Assembly (NCBI RefSeq): GCF_001905125.1
Contig: NZ_LWLE01000011.1
Span: 62,001 to 126,000 of the forward strand
Source of the DNA: Streptomyces sp. TSRI0281
Lineage (GTDB): Bacteria; Actinomycetota; Actinomycetes; Streptomycetales; Streptomycetaceae
Reading direction: 5' to 3'
Length of the DNA stretch: 64,000 nt
The position numbers were made by a program, and so were the translations under genes. Below are positions 24,245 to 33,123 of this stretch, piece by piece (position 1 is the first letter of the stretch; each line of letters begins with the position of its first letter). The notes below the pieces were generated by a model. That model ran no database searches. It was not told the origin of the DNA and saw only the letters and a program-made list of their open reading frames with translations.

Positions 24245-25513
24245 GTGAATTTCCGCGAGCTGCATCCCAACATCAAATTGCGGCTGGGCGTCGGTTTCGT
24301 CCAGCGGGTGCTCAGCATCATGCTGATGCCCCTCCTCGTCATCCATCTCGCCGCGCTCTACGGGGCCGCGACGGCCGGTGTGCTGACGCTGGTGGTCGGT
24401 GCCGCGGGCATCGCCTGCAACTTCCTCGGCGGCCATCTCGCCGATGTGTACGGCCGCCGGCCGCTGCTGGTCGTCGGAGAGGCCGGCGCGGCCGTCACCT
24501 TCGCCCTGCTGGCGCTCGCCAACTCGCCCTGGTGGAGCTCCGGGGCCGCGACGTTCGCGCTGTTCCTGCTCAACACGTGCAGCGCCAACCTGGCCACGCC
24601 CGCGGCGGACGCGATGATCATCGACGTCTCCTCGCCGGAGAACCGCACGCTCGTCTACACGATCAACTACTGGTCGATCAACCTGGCGTTCACCTTCGGC
24701 GCCCTGATCGGCGGTTTCCTCTACGCGGATCACTTCTTCGGGCTGCTGGCGGGCGCCACGGTGCTCTGCCTGGCCACCACCGGTGTGCTGTGGCGCTGGG
24801 TCACCGAGAGCGCCCCGGAAGGTTCGAGGGAGTCGGCTGCCGGTGTGATGGCGATGCTCCGCGGTTACGTCTCGGTCGCCCGTGACCGGGTCTTCCTGCG
24901 GCTGATCACCGCGGCCGTCCTCACTCGTGCGATCGAGGTGCAGATCGGCTACTACATCGCGGTCCGGCTGGCCGACGAGTTCCCCGAGCAGGTGCTCGCC
25001 ACGCTCGGCTCCTGGGCGCCGTCGGTGAACGGCGTCGAGATGCTCGGCATCCTGCGGGCCGTCAACACCGCGCTGGTGGTGGCGCTCGCCCTGTTCGCGG
25101 GCGCTCTCTTCCGCCGGCTGTCCGACCGCACCCGGCTGTACGCGGGGCTGGCCGTGTTCACCGGTGGCTACATGGTCTGGGCGGTCAGCAACACCGGCTG
25201 GCTCCTGATCGCCGCGGCCGTCGCCCTGACCCTGGGCGAACTGGCGAACGTACCCGTCAAGCAGGCCCTGCTCGCCGACCTCGTCGACCCGAACGCCCGC
25301 ACCAAGTACATGGCCGCCTACGGCCTCAACGCCCGCATCGGGCTGCTCATCGGCTCGCTGAGCGTCACCGCCGGCTCCTTCGTGACCCCGGTCGGGATGA
25401 GCGCGCTGTACGGCGTGTGGGGCGTGGCCGCCGTCCTCGTCTTCCGCTCGCTGCTGCGGGTGCGCGAGGAGCGGCAGGCAGCCGCGGCGGCCGAACCGGT
25501 GCCCGCCGCCTGA
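24245..25513 (+). CDS. MFS exporter
   Basis: A major facilitator superfamily protein of 422 aa with about 12 hydrophobic helices. The loop GHLADVYGRRPLL after the second helix is the classic MFS motif A. GTG 24245 has GGAGG (24235-24239) five bases upstream and begins NFRELHPNIKLRL. It is the first gene of a ten-gene plus-strand operon and probably exports the product or a siderophore-like intermediate. The protein ends in an Ala-rich tail. Confidence 0.9.
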   Translation: MNFRELHPNIKLRLGVGFVQRVLSIMLMPLLVIHLAALYGAATAGVLTLVVGAAGIACNFLGGHLADVYGRRPLLVVGEAGAAVTFALLALANSPWWSSGAATFALFLLNTCSANLATPAADAMIIDVSSPENRTLVYTINYWSINLAFTFGALIGGFLYADHFFGLLAGATVLCLATTGVLWRWVTESAPEGSRESAAGVMAMLRGYVSVARDRVFLRLITAAVLTRAIEVQIGYYIAVRLADEFPEQVLATLGSWAPSVNGVEMLGILRAVNTALVVALALFAGALFRRLSDRTRLYAGLAVFTGGYMVWAVSNTGWLLIAAAVALTLGELANVPVKQALLADLVDPNARTKYMAAYGLNARIGLLIGSLSVTAGSFVTPVGMSALYGVWGVAAVLVFRSLLRVREERQAAAAAEPVPAA

Positions 25514-25545
25514 CGGCCGCGCCGACGAACCGGAAGGAACTCCTC

Positions 25546-26802
25546 ATGACCTCTGGACGCCCACCCCGTCACCTGCTCATGGTGATGCCCTACCACCAAC
25601 TGGTCCGCAAAGCCGTGGAGGCGGGCTTCCGCGTCTGGTCGGTATGGGATCCGGCCCTGCGCGAGAAGAGCTACCTGGACGAGGTCGAACGCCACTCCGA
25701 GGAACTGCTGACGGCCGACTTCGGCGACCACGCGGCGCTGCGCGGCGTGGTCGCCGAGGCCGCCCGCCGGTACGGCATCGACGCGGTGCTGCACCTGGGC
25801 GGCGAGGACACCATGCTGCCGGTCGCCGAGGAGGCCGAGGCGCTGGGGCTGGCCGTGAACCCCGCCAGCGCCGTACGCAGCCTGAACGACAAGGCGGCGA
25901 CCCGGGCCCTGCTCAACACGGCCGGCGTCTCCGTGGTGCGGGCCCGCGAGGTGACCGACGCCGCACAAGCGGCCGACGCCCTGGCGGAGTTCACCCTTCC
26001 CGTCATCATCAAGCCGACCCGTCTGGCCGGCAGCCGGGGCATCGCGCTGATCCGCGACCCGGCCGACCTGCTGGAGTGGAACGCCCGCGTCGAACGGGAC
26101 GGCCACCGGGGCCCCTACCTGGTGGAGGAGTACCTGGAGGGACCCGAGTTCAGCGTCGAGACGCTGAGCGCGGGCTGCGTCCACCACATCGTCGGCATCA
26201 CCGCCAAGCGCACGGGCGGAGCCCCGTACTTCGTGGAGAGCGGGCACATCCATCCGGCCCCGCTGTCCGCCGCGGACGCCGAGGCGCTGCGGGCGACGGT
26301 CCTGGAGCTGCTGGACCTGGCCGGGTACGCCTTCGGCCCCGCCCACACCGAGGTCGTCCTCACCTCCCGGGGCCCGCGGGTCGTGGAGTCGCAGGCCCGG
26401 CTCGGCGGCGACCGCATCCCGCTGCTGGTGGACGTGGCCTCAGGCTTCGACATCGAGGCAGGGATCTTCCGGGCGCTGGCCGGCGAACCGCTCGCACCTC
26501 CGACGCCCGTGCGCACCGCGGCGATCGGCTTCTTCCAGCTGCCCCCGGGCACCGTCGAGGCGGCGGAGGGCACCGAGGACATCGCCCGCCTGCCCCACGT
26601 ACACGCCCTGCACTTCCCCTGGCGGGCCGGGGACACCCTGCCCGCCACCGTCAGCTCGGCCACCCGGCACGGATACGCCGTCGTCGACGGTGCCACCCCC
26701 GACGAGGCCGCCGAGCGGCTCGCCGAGGTCGAGCGCCTGGTGCGCTCCACCCTCCGGACATCCGCCCCCTCCGCACCCCGGACCGAAGGAAGCCTCACAT
26801 GA
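25546..26802 (+). CDS. ATP-grasp carboxylate-amine ligase, copy 1
   Basis: A 418-aa ATP-grasp enzyme (DdaF/BacD/LnmX-like group) joining a carboxylate to an amine through an acyl phosphate. Features are LHLGGEDTMLPVAEEA, a Lys-rich nucleotide site LPVIIKPTRLAGSRGIALI, the VEEYLEGPEFSVET metal segment, and VVESQARLGGDRIP with the Glu-Asn/Arg Mg site. A GGAAGGA ribosome site precedes ATG 25546. The next gene overlaps by ATGA and is a second ATP-grasp ligase, so two amide bonds are probably made in succession. Confidence 0.88.
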   Translation: MTSGRPPRHLLMVMPYHQLVRKAVEAGFRVWSVWDPALREKSYLDEVERHSEELLTADFGDHAALRGVVAEAARRYGIDAVLHLGGEDTMLPVAEEAEALGLAVNPASAVRSLNDKAATRALLNTAGVSVVRAREVTDAAQAADALAEFTLPVIIKPTRLAGSRGIALIRDPADLLEWNARVERDGHRGPYLVEEYLEGPEFSVETLSAGCVHHIVGITAKRTGGAPYFVESGHIHPAPLSAADAEALRATVLELLDLAGYAFGPAHTEVVLTSRGPRVVESQARLGGDRIPLLVDVASGFDIEAGIFRALAGEPLAPPTPVRTAAIGFFQLPPGTVEAAEGTEDIARLPHVHALHFPWRAGDTLPATVSSATRHGYAVVDGATPDEAAERLAEVERLVRSTLRTSAPSAPRTEGSLT

Positions 26803-28082
26803 GTGACATCCGTACCGTGCTGCTCGTCGGCGGCACCGACGCGCACCTGCGCTGTGTCAAGGAGCAAGAGGTACGCGTGGTGTTCCTCCAGCACCCCGAC
26901 AAGATGAGTACCTACCAGACGGCGACCGCCGACGTTCTGGTGATGATCGACTACACCGACTACGACCAGGTGCTGCCGTTCGCCGAGACCGCCCGGACGC
27001 TCTACGGCGTGGACGCGGTCCTCTCCCTCACCGAGGGCGGACTGACCGCGGCAGCCCGGCTGAACGACCACTTCGGCTTCGGCGACGGTCTGCGCGGCGA
27101 GGTCAGCACCCGGATGCGCGACAAGCTGCTGATGCGCCGCCATCTGGATGCGCAGGGCCACCCGAACGTGCCCAGCGCCCCGGTGACCGACCGGGCGTCG
27201 CTGGAGGCATTCGGCGAGCGTGCCGGTTACCCGTTCATCCTCAAGCCCACCGGGACCACGGCCGGCTTCGGCCTGATCCGGGCCGAGAACCCGGCCGATC
27301 TGGACCGGGTGTGGCAGCGGCTGCGGGAGCTGACGGGACGGCGGACCGACCGCGGCTCGACGCTGTTCGTCGCCGACCGTTACCTCATGGAGGGCTACAT
27401 CGACGGACCGGAGTACAGCGTCGAGGCGTTCAGCTTCGCCGGCCGGCACGTCGTCGTCGCCATCACCGAAAAGCTCGTCGACGAGCGGCACTTCGCCGAA
27501 CTGGGCCACGCCCTGCCCGCCCGGCTCACGCCCGACGCCCACACCCGGCTGACCGAGGCGGTCACCGGCTTCCTCACCGTCATGGGCGTGACCGACGGCC
27601 CCAGCCACACCGAACTCAGGCTCGGCAGCCGCGGCCCCCTCGTCATCGAGTCCCACAACCGGCTGGGCGGCGGTCAGATCACCGAGATGATCGGGGCGGT
27701 CCACGGCATCGACCTCTTCCGGCTGTCGGCCGGGTGGGCACTGGGCACGGCGGAGCCGCTGCCGGACAGCCCGCGGACCGACAGCGCCGCCTGCATCCGC
27801 TTCCTCCCCGGCGATCCGGGCACGGTCACCGCCGTGCACGGCGTCGACGAGGTGAAGGCCCGCCCCGAGGTGCTCCAGGTCCAGGTGAACGTCCGCCCCG
27901 GCGACACGGTCCGCCCGCTCCGCGACAACTGGGACCGGCTCGGCTTCGTCGTCGTACGCGCCGAGGACACCGACACGGCCGTCGGGCTCTGCGAGGAGTT
28001 CACCCGGCGGACGCTGCGCGTCGAGGTCGAGACGGCCGACCGCGCACCGGCCACGCCCCCGAAGGAGCCCGCGGGCGTCTGA
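26799..28082 (+). CDS. ATP-grasp carboxylate-amine ligase, copy 2
   Basis: A 427-aa relative of the preceding ligase. It keeps LSLTEGGLTAAARLND, YPFILKPTGTTAGFGLIR, MEGYIDGPEYSVEAF and LVIESHNRLGGGQITEMIG, with the Glu and Asn of the second metal site. Sequence divergence between the two copies is large, so they likely use different substrates. Its ATG overlaps the stop of copy 1. The final codons and the following intergenic DNA contain three GCGGGCGTC-type repeats. Confidence 0.88.
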   Translation: MSDIRTVLLVGGTDAHLRCVKEQEVRVVFLQHPDKMSTYQTATADVLVMIDYTDYDQVLPFAETARTLYGVDAVLSLTEGGLTAAARLNDHFGFGDGLRGEVSTRMRDKLLMRRHLDAQGHPNVPSAPVTDRASLEAFGERAGYPFILKPTGTTAGFGLIRAENPADLDRVWQRLRELTGRRTDRGSTLFVADRYLMEGYIDGPEYSVEAFSFAGRHVVVAITEKLVDERHFAELGHALPARLTPDAHTRLTEAVTGFLTVMGVTDGPSHTELRLGSRGPLVIESHNRLGGGQITEMIGAVHGIDLFRLSAGWALGTAEPLPDSPRTDSAACIRFLPGDPGTVTAVHGVDEVKARPEVLQVQVNVRPGDTVRPLRDNWDRLGFVVVRAEDTDTAVGLCEEFTRRTLRVEVETADRAPATPPKEPAGV

Positions 28083-28261
28083 CCCCGTGGGCGTACCCAC
28101 CGCGGGCGTCCGACCCCGCGGGCGTCTCACCCCGCGGCCGTATCACCGTGGCCGCGAGGAGACCCCCAGGGGCGTTGCGCCCGGATCGCCCCGTGAGCCC
28201 CGGCGCGGTCCGAACGGAAAGCCCCAGCACCGTGCCGTATCCGACCGCACCCCTGGAGCCG

Positions 28262-28870
28262 ATGGTCATGCCCGAGAAGAGCGGACTGCTGCGCACCCTG
28301 CGCGAGGACCTGGACGTGATCGTCGAACGGGATCCGTCCATCCGTTCCCGACTGGAGGGCCTGTGGCACCCGGCGCTGCCGGCCCTGTGGACCCACCGTG
28401 TGGCGCACCGGCTGTACCGGCGGGGCCACCGCATGAGCAGCCGGATCGTGGCCTACTTCGCCCGCAGCCGTACCGGGGTGGAGATTCACCCGGGAGCCGT
28501 CATCGGCAGGCGGGTCTTCATCGACCACGGTGCCGCCGTCGTGATCGGCGAGACCGCCGTCGTCGGGGACGACGTCACCATTTTCCACCAGGTGACCCTC
28601 GGCGCGCTCGGCTGGTGGACCGACAACTCCCTGGCGCCGGGCACCCGGCGCCACCCCGTGATCGGTGACCGGGTCGTCCTCGGCGCCAACGCGACCGTGC
28701 TCGGCGCGGTCACGATCGGCGACGACGCGCTCATCGGCGCCATGGCCACGGTGACCCGGGACGTCTGCTCCGGGGCACGGGTGTACCCGCCGCCCTCCGT
28801 GATCCGGGAACCGCACGACCCCGCCGCCCCGGACCCGGTGCGGCTGCTCGCCTCGGCCGGCTCGTGGTAG
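28262..28870 (+). CDS. Serine O-acetyltransferase (CysE-like)
   Basis: A 202-aa hexapeptide-repeat acetyltransferase. The left-handed beta-helix shows GVEIHPGAVIGRRVFIDHG and VIGETAVVGDDVTIFHQV, with the catalytic His of the FIDHG segment and TLGALG typical of CysE. It would acetylate serine to supply O-acetylserine for the adjacent cysteine-synthase homologue. I chose ATG 28262 (GGAG three bases upstream); ATG 28268 or GTG 28232 are possible. A dedicated CysE-CysK pair in the cluster points to a serine-derived building block. Confidence 0.88.
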   Translation: MVMPEKSGLLRTLREDLDVIVERDPSIRSRLEGLWHPALPALWTHRVAHRLYRRGHRMSSRIVAYFARSRTGVEIHPGAVIGRRVFIDHGAAVVIGETAVVGDDVTIFHQVTLGALGWWTDNSLAPGTRRHPVIGDRVVLGANATVLGAVTIGDDALIGAMATVTRDVCSGARVYPPPSVIREPHDPAAPDPVRLLASAGSW

Positions 28871-28902
28871 CACGGCCGCCCGCTTCTCAGAAAGCCGCAC
28901 AG

Positions 28903-29856
28903 ATGAGCATGACTGTCACGCGACGCCGCGTCGTCGCCGACCACCTGTACGACCTCATAGGCAACACGCCCCTGCTGCGCCTCGGCCTTCCCGGCATCGA
29001 TCCGACGGTGGAGGTACTGGCGAAGCTGGAGTCGCACAACCCGTACGCCAGCAGCAAGGACCGGGCCGCCCTGTACATGCTGCGCGCCGCCGCCGAGCGC
29101 GGTGATCTGAAGCCGGGCGGCACCGTGGTGGAATCCACCTCGGGCAACACCGGCATCGCCCTGGCCGCGATGGCGGCCACCGGCGGATACCGCTGCACCG
29201 TGGTCCTGCCCGACAGCGCCACCCCCGAGCGGGTGGGCCTGCTGCGGGCCCTCGGCGCCGAGGTCGTGCAGACGCCGAGTGCCGAGGGCTTCGCCGGCGC
29301 CATCGCCAAGGCGGAGGAGATCCAGGAGAAGACACCCGGCTCCTGGTACAGCCGTCAGCACGAGAACCCCGACAACATCCGCGCCCACTACGAGACGACG
29401 GGCCCGGAGATCTGGAACGACACCGACGGCAAGGTCGACTTCCTGGTCGTCGGCGTCGGCACCGGCGGCACCCTGACCGGCGCCGGGCGCTACCTGAAGG
29501 AGCGCAACCCCGCACTCACCGTCGTCGCCGTCGAACCGGAGAACTCACCCGTCCTGTCGCAGGGGTACGGCGGCCAGCACCGCATCCCCGGCCTCAACGG
29601 CGGTTTCGTCTCACCCACCACCGACATCAGCCTCATCGACGAGGTACTCACCTGCCCCGACGAAGCCGCGCTGGAGACGGCCCGCCGGCTCACGCGCGAA
29701 CAGGGCGTCTTCGCCGGGCTCTCCTCGGGCGCCGCCGTCCACGGCGCGCTGCTCGTCGCCCGCCGCCCGTCGAGCGCCGGACGCACCATCGTCACCGTGC
29801 TTCCCGACACCGGGGAGCGCTACGTCAGCATCTGGAACGAGAGGCAAGCCGCATGA
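28903..29856 (+). CDS. Cysteine synthase-like PLP enzyme (CysK family), copy 2
   Basis: A fold-type II PLP enzyme of 317 aa with the canonical PLP Lys52 in NPYASSKDRAAL, the canonical loop ESTSGNTGIALAAM and phosphate loop GVGTGGTLTGAGRYL. It is closer to true cysteine synthases than the copy at 21230-22171. Start ATG 28903 is weakly supported (AGAAAG upstream). The stop overlaps the third ATP-grasp gene as ATGA. Together with CysE it should convert O-acetylserine to cysteine or a beta-substituted alanine such as diaminopropionate. Confidence 0.87.
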   Translation: MSMTVTRRRVVADHLYDLIGNTPLLRLGLPGIDPTVEVLAKLESHNPYASSKDRAALYMLRAAAERGDLKPGGTVVESTSGNTGIALAAMAATGGYRCTVVLPDSATPERVGLLRALGAEVVQTPSAEGFAGAIAKAEEIQEKTPGSWYSRQHENPDNIRAHYETTGPEIWNDTDGKVDFLVVGVGTGGTLTGAGRYLKERNPALTVVAVEPENSPVLSQGYGGQHRIPGLNGGFVSPTTDISLIDEVLTCPDEAALETARRLTREQGVFAGLSSGAAVHGALLVARRPSSAGRTIVTVLPDTGERYVSIWNERQAA

Positions 29857-31094
29857 CCACGCTCGTCCTGCACCGTGGCTCCCTGCGCGCCAATCCGTAC
29901 GAGAGGTGGCTCGACGGGCTGGACACCCCCCTCGTGCTGCTCGGCTCCAGCGAGCAACTGGACCTGTACGCCGAGGAACTGCCCACCGGCCCGCCGTACG
30001 TGCACGCCGAGGCGCTGTCGGACTACGACGGGGGCGCGCACGTGGCCCGGCGGGCCGCCGAACTCATCGGCACCTACCAGGTCACCGACATCGTCGCCTG
30101 CCAGGAGTTCGACATCGAGCGGGCCGCCGTCCTGCGCGAACGCTTCGGGCTGCGCGGCCAGCGGCCCGAGGCGGCCGTGCCCTACCGCGACAAGTGGGTG
30201 ATGAAGCGGACAGCCCTGGCCGCCGGAATCCCCGTCGCCCCGCACACGCTGCTGCGCACCCCCGAGGACCTGGACGCGTTCACCGCCGGACACGGCCTCC
30301 CCGTCGTGGTCAAGCCCCGCCGGGGAGCCAGCTCGATCGGCCTGCGCATCCTGCGGACGGAGCAGGAGTACGCGCAGTGGCGCGGCCAGGCCGCGGCGGA
30401 CGGGCTGCTCGACGACGACGGCGAGCCGGCCTGGCTGGCCGAGGCGTATGTCGAGGGCGTGATGTGCCACATCGACGGGACCGTGCTGGAAGGCCGGATC
30501 AGCACCCTGTGGCCGTCGATGTACACCTACGCGCTGGCCGACTACACCGACCGCAAGGCCCGTGTCGACATCGCCCTGGACGCCGCGGATCCGCTGACGC
30601 ACCGGCTGACGGACTTCGGCGAGAAGCTGCTCGCCGCTTTCGGCGGCGGACCCGACTTCGCCTTCCACATCGAGGTGTTCGTCCGGCCCGACGGGGATCT
30701 GGTCCTGTGCGAGGCCGCCTGCCGGGCGGGCGGGGCGGGGGTGCGGGACGTGCAGAGGGCCATGTTCGGTTTCGACCCGGCCGAGTACCCGGTACGACGT
30801 CAGCTCGGACTGGACGTGGGTCCCACCGAACGCCGCGGGCCGCGACAGCTGGCCGGACAGCTGCTGTTCACCCGGCGGCCGGGACGGCTGCGGGCGCTGC
30901 CCGACCCGGCCCGGCTGCCCGAAGGGGTCGTGAAGTACCAGACCTTCGCGACGGTCGGCGACGAGGTCGGCGAGGCGGCGCACTCCGGCGACTTCCTGGT
31001 GGCCTTCGTCATCGTGGGCGAGGACCGGGCGCAGTGCGAGGCCCGAATCCGGGCGGCGGAGTCCTGGTTCCTGGCGGGGCTGGTGATGGACTGA
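29853..31094 (+). CDS. ATP-grasp carboxylate-amine ligase, copy 3
   Basis: A 413-aa ATP-grasp protein with GLPVVVKPRRGASSIGLRI as the nucleotide-binding segment, AEAYVEGVMCHIDGTV, and FHIEVFVRPDGDLVLCEAACRAGG as the metal segment. It resembles amide-forming ligases acting on amino acids rather than housekeeping ligases. It directly overlaps the CysK-like gene (ATGA), which suggests it ligates that enzyme's product. A gap of 141 bases follows before the NRPS gene. Confidence 0.87.
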   Translation: MTTLVLHRGSLRANPYERWLDGLDTPLVLLGSSEQLDLYAEELPTGPPYVHAEALSDYDGGAHVARRAAELIGTYQVTDIVACQEFDIERAAVLRERFGLRGQRPEAAVPYRDKWVMKRTALAAGIPVAPHTLLRTPEDLDAFTAGHGLPVVVKPRRGASSIGLRILRTEQEYAQWRGQAAADGLLDDDGEPAWLAEAYVEGVMCHIDGTVLEGRISTLWPSMYTYALADYTDRKARVDIALDAADPLTHRLTDFGEKLLAAFGGGPDFAFHIEVFVRPDGDLVLCEAACRAGGAGVRDVQRAMFGFDPAEYPVRRQLGLDVGPTERRGPRQLAGQLLFTRRPGRLRALPDPARLPEGVVKYQTFATVGDEVGEAAHSGDFLVAFVIVGEDRAQCEARIRAAESWFLAGLVMD

Positions 31095-31235
31095 CGGCCC
31101 GTCGCAGCGGCACGGCAATCCAGGAGATGCAGGGCCACGGCGCGGTCTGTGAACGTGGCGCCATACCCGAGAGTGCGCCGTGCCGGGGCGACATCGCCCG
31201 CGGACACGGATACGGCTGAGCGGATTGGACGGACG

Positions 31236-33008
31236 ATGGCCTTCAGCGATTCCGAGGACACCGCCTCGGTGCAGCGGCGCTTCGCCGCACAGGTGGCACG
31301 GGTGCCCGATGCGGTGGCCCTGTCCGGACGGGACGGGTCCCTCACCTACCGGGAGCTCGACCGCCGCGCGAACCGGCTCGCCCACCGGCTGCTCGCCCTC
31401 GGGGTGCGGCCCGAGGAACCGGTCGCGGTCCTGATGGAACGCTCCGTGGACCTGGTCGTCTCGCTGCTCGCCGTGGTCAAGGCGGGCGGCTGCTACCTGC
31501 CCCTGCACAGCGCCCACCCGGTGGAGCTGATGCGGCGGATCGTGAACCGCGCCGGCAGCCCGCTGATCCTGACCGACGCCGTGATGCGCGGCCGGGCCGG
31601 TGTGCTCGGCGGCCGTCTGCTGGAACCGGCCGCCGACCCGGACCTGGCCGCGCTGCCCGACCACGACCCCGACGTCGCCTCGGGCGGCGACGATGTCGTC
31701 TACGTCATCCACACCTCCGGATCGACCGGCGAGCCCAAGGGCGTCGCCGTGACACACCGCGGCGTGCTGGGCCTGGCCGCCGACTCCTGCTGGGACGGCG
31801 AGGGCCACCGGCGGATCCTGTCCGTGGCCCCGTACGCGTTCGGGGTGTCGACCTACGAACTGTGGGTGCCGCTGCTGCGCGGCGGCCACCTGGTGCTGGC
31901 CCCGCCCGGCGAGCTGGACCTGGGTACGCTGCGCCGGCTGTTCACCGAGGAGCGGATCGGTGCCGTACACCTGACCGCGGGCCTGTTCCGGGTGTTCGCC
32001 GAGGAGGCCCCGGAGAGTTTCGCGACCCTGTCCGAGGTCCTCACCGGCGGCGACGTGATCGCGCCGACGGCGGTGCGCCGGGTCCTCGAAGCCTGCCCCG
32101 GGCTGGTCGTACGGGCCATGTACGGCGCGACGGAGGTGTCCTCGTTCGCCGCGCACGCGGCGCTGGCCTCCGTGGACGACTGCCACGCGGGCGTGCCGGT
32201 GGGACGTCCGATGGACACCGTCGACGCCCGGCTGCTGGACGACCGGCTCGCCGAGGTGCCCGACGGCGAGGTCGGCGAGCTGCACATCGCGGGCGAACGG
32301 CTGGCCGCCGGGTACTTCCGCAGCCCCGAACTGACCGCCGAACACTTCGTCACCGGCCCGGACGGCGAGCGGATGTACCGCACCGGCGACCTGATGCGGC
32401 GTGGCGCGGGCGGTCTGCTGGAGTTCGCCGGGCGCTCCGGGGACCAGGTCAAGATCCGCGGCTACCGGGTGGAGCCGGCCGAGGTCGAGCACGCGCTCGG
32501 GCAACTGCCCGGTGTGGCGCACGCGGCGGTCGTGGTCCGTGAACCGCAGCCCGGTGACAAACGGCTCGCCGCGTACGTGGTCCCGCGCGGCAGCGGCCCC
32601 GGGGACCTGCGCACCGCACTGGGCGGCCTGCTGCCCGACTACGCGGTACCGGACACGTTCATGGAGCTCGCGGCCCTGCCGCTGACGCCCAACGGCAAGC
32701 TGGACCGGGCGGCGCTGCCCGAGCCCGCCGCGCCCGCCCCTGCGGCCACCACCGCCACCGCCCCGGTCGGCGAACGCCAGGGCGTGCTGTGCGTGCTGGT
32801 CGCCCGGGTGCTCGGGGTGCCGGAGATCGGCCCGGACGACAGCTTCTTCGACCTGGGCGGGCAGTCGCTCCAGGCGATGCGGCTGGTCGCCCGCATCCAG
32901 GCCGAGTTCGGCGCCGAGCTGACGGTCGGCGATGTCTTCAACAACCCCACGGTGGCCGAGCTCGACAGCTACCTCACCGACCTGGCCGCGACCGGAGCCG
33001 CGGCGTGA
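31236..33008 (+). CDS. NRPS adenylation-PCP didomain with Gly at the usual Asp235 position
   Basis: A stand-alone A-PCP protein of 590 aa. Core motifs: A3 HTSGSTGEPKG, A4 PYAFGVSTYELW, A5 MYGATEV, A7 YRTGDLM, A8 GDQVKIRGYRVEPAEVE, A10 LTPNGKLDR, then the PCP motif DSFFDLGGQSLQAMRL with the phosphopantetheine Ser. In A4 the residue that normally binds the alpha-amino group (Asp235 in GrsA numbering) is Gly. Loss of this Asp is typical of domains for substrates without an alpha-amino group, including anthranilate. I read the pocket residues as roughly G-V-Y-H-L-G-M-S; no exact code match is claimed. Confidence 0.9.
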   Translation: MAFSDSEDTASVQRRFAAQVARVPDAVALSGRDGSLTYRELDRRANRLAHRLLALGVRPEEPVAVLMERSVDLVVSLLAVVKAGGCYLPLHSAHPVELMRRIVNRAGSPLILTDAVMRGRAGVLGGRLLEPAADPDLAALPDHDPDVASGGDDVVYVIHTSGSTGEPKGVAVTHRGVLGLAADSCWDGEGHRRILSVAPYAFGVSTYELWVPLLRGGHLVLAPPGELDLGTLRRLFTEERIGAVHLTAGLFRVFAEEAPESFATLSEVLTGGDVIAPTAVRRVLEACPGLVVRAMYGATEVSSFAAHAALASVDDCHAGVPVGRPMDTVDARLLDDRLAEVPDGEVGELHIAGERLAAGYFRSPELTAEHFVTGPDGERMYRTGDLMRRGAGGLLEFAGRSGDQVKIRGYRVEPAEVEHALGQLPGVAHAAVVVREPQPGDKRLAAYVVPRGSGPGDLRTALGGLLPDYAVPDTFMELAALPLTPNGKLDRAALPEPAAPAPAATTATAPVGERQGVLCVLVARVLGVPEIGPDDSFFDLGGQSLQAMRLVARIQAEFGAELTVGDVFNNPTVAELDSYLTDLAATGAAA

Positions 33009-33123
33009 CCGGCGGCCCCGCCGGTCCGACGCCCGCTGATCCCGTTCCCGCCTCCCCACCACCGCACGGTCCATCCCGGTCGGCATCCCGGACCGGTCAT
33101 CGCAGGAGAAAGGACTGGTCCAC

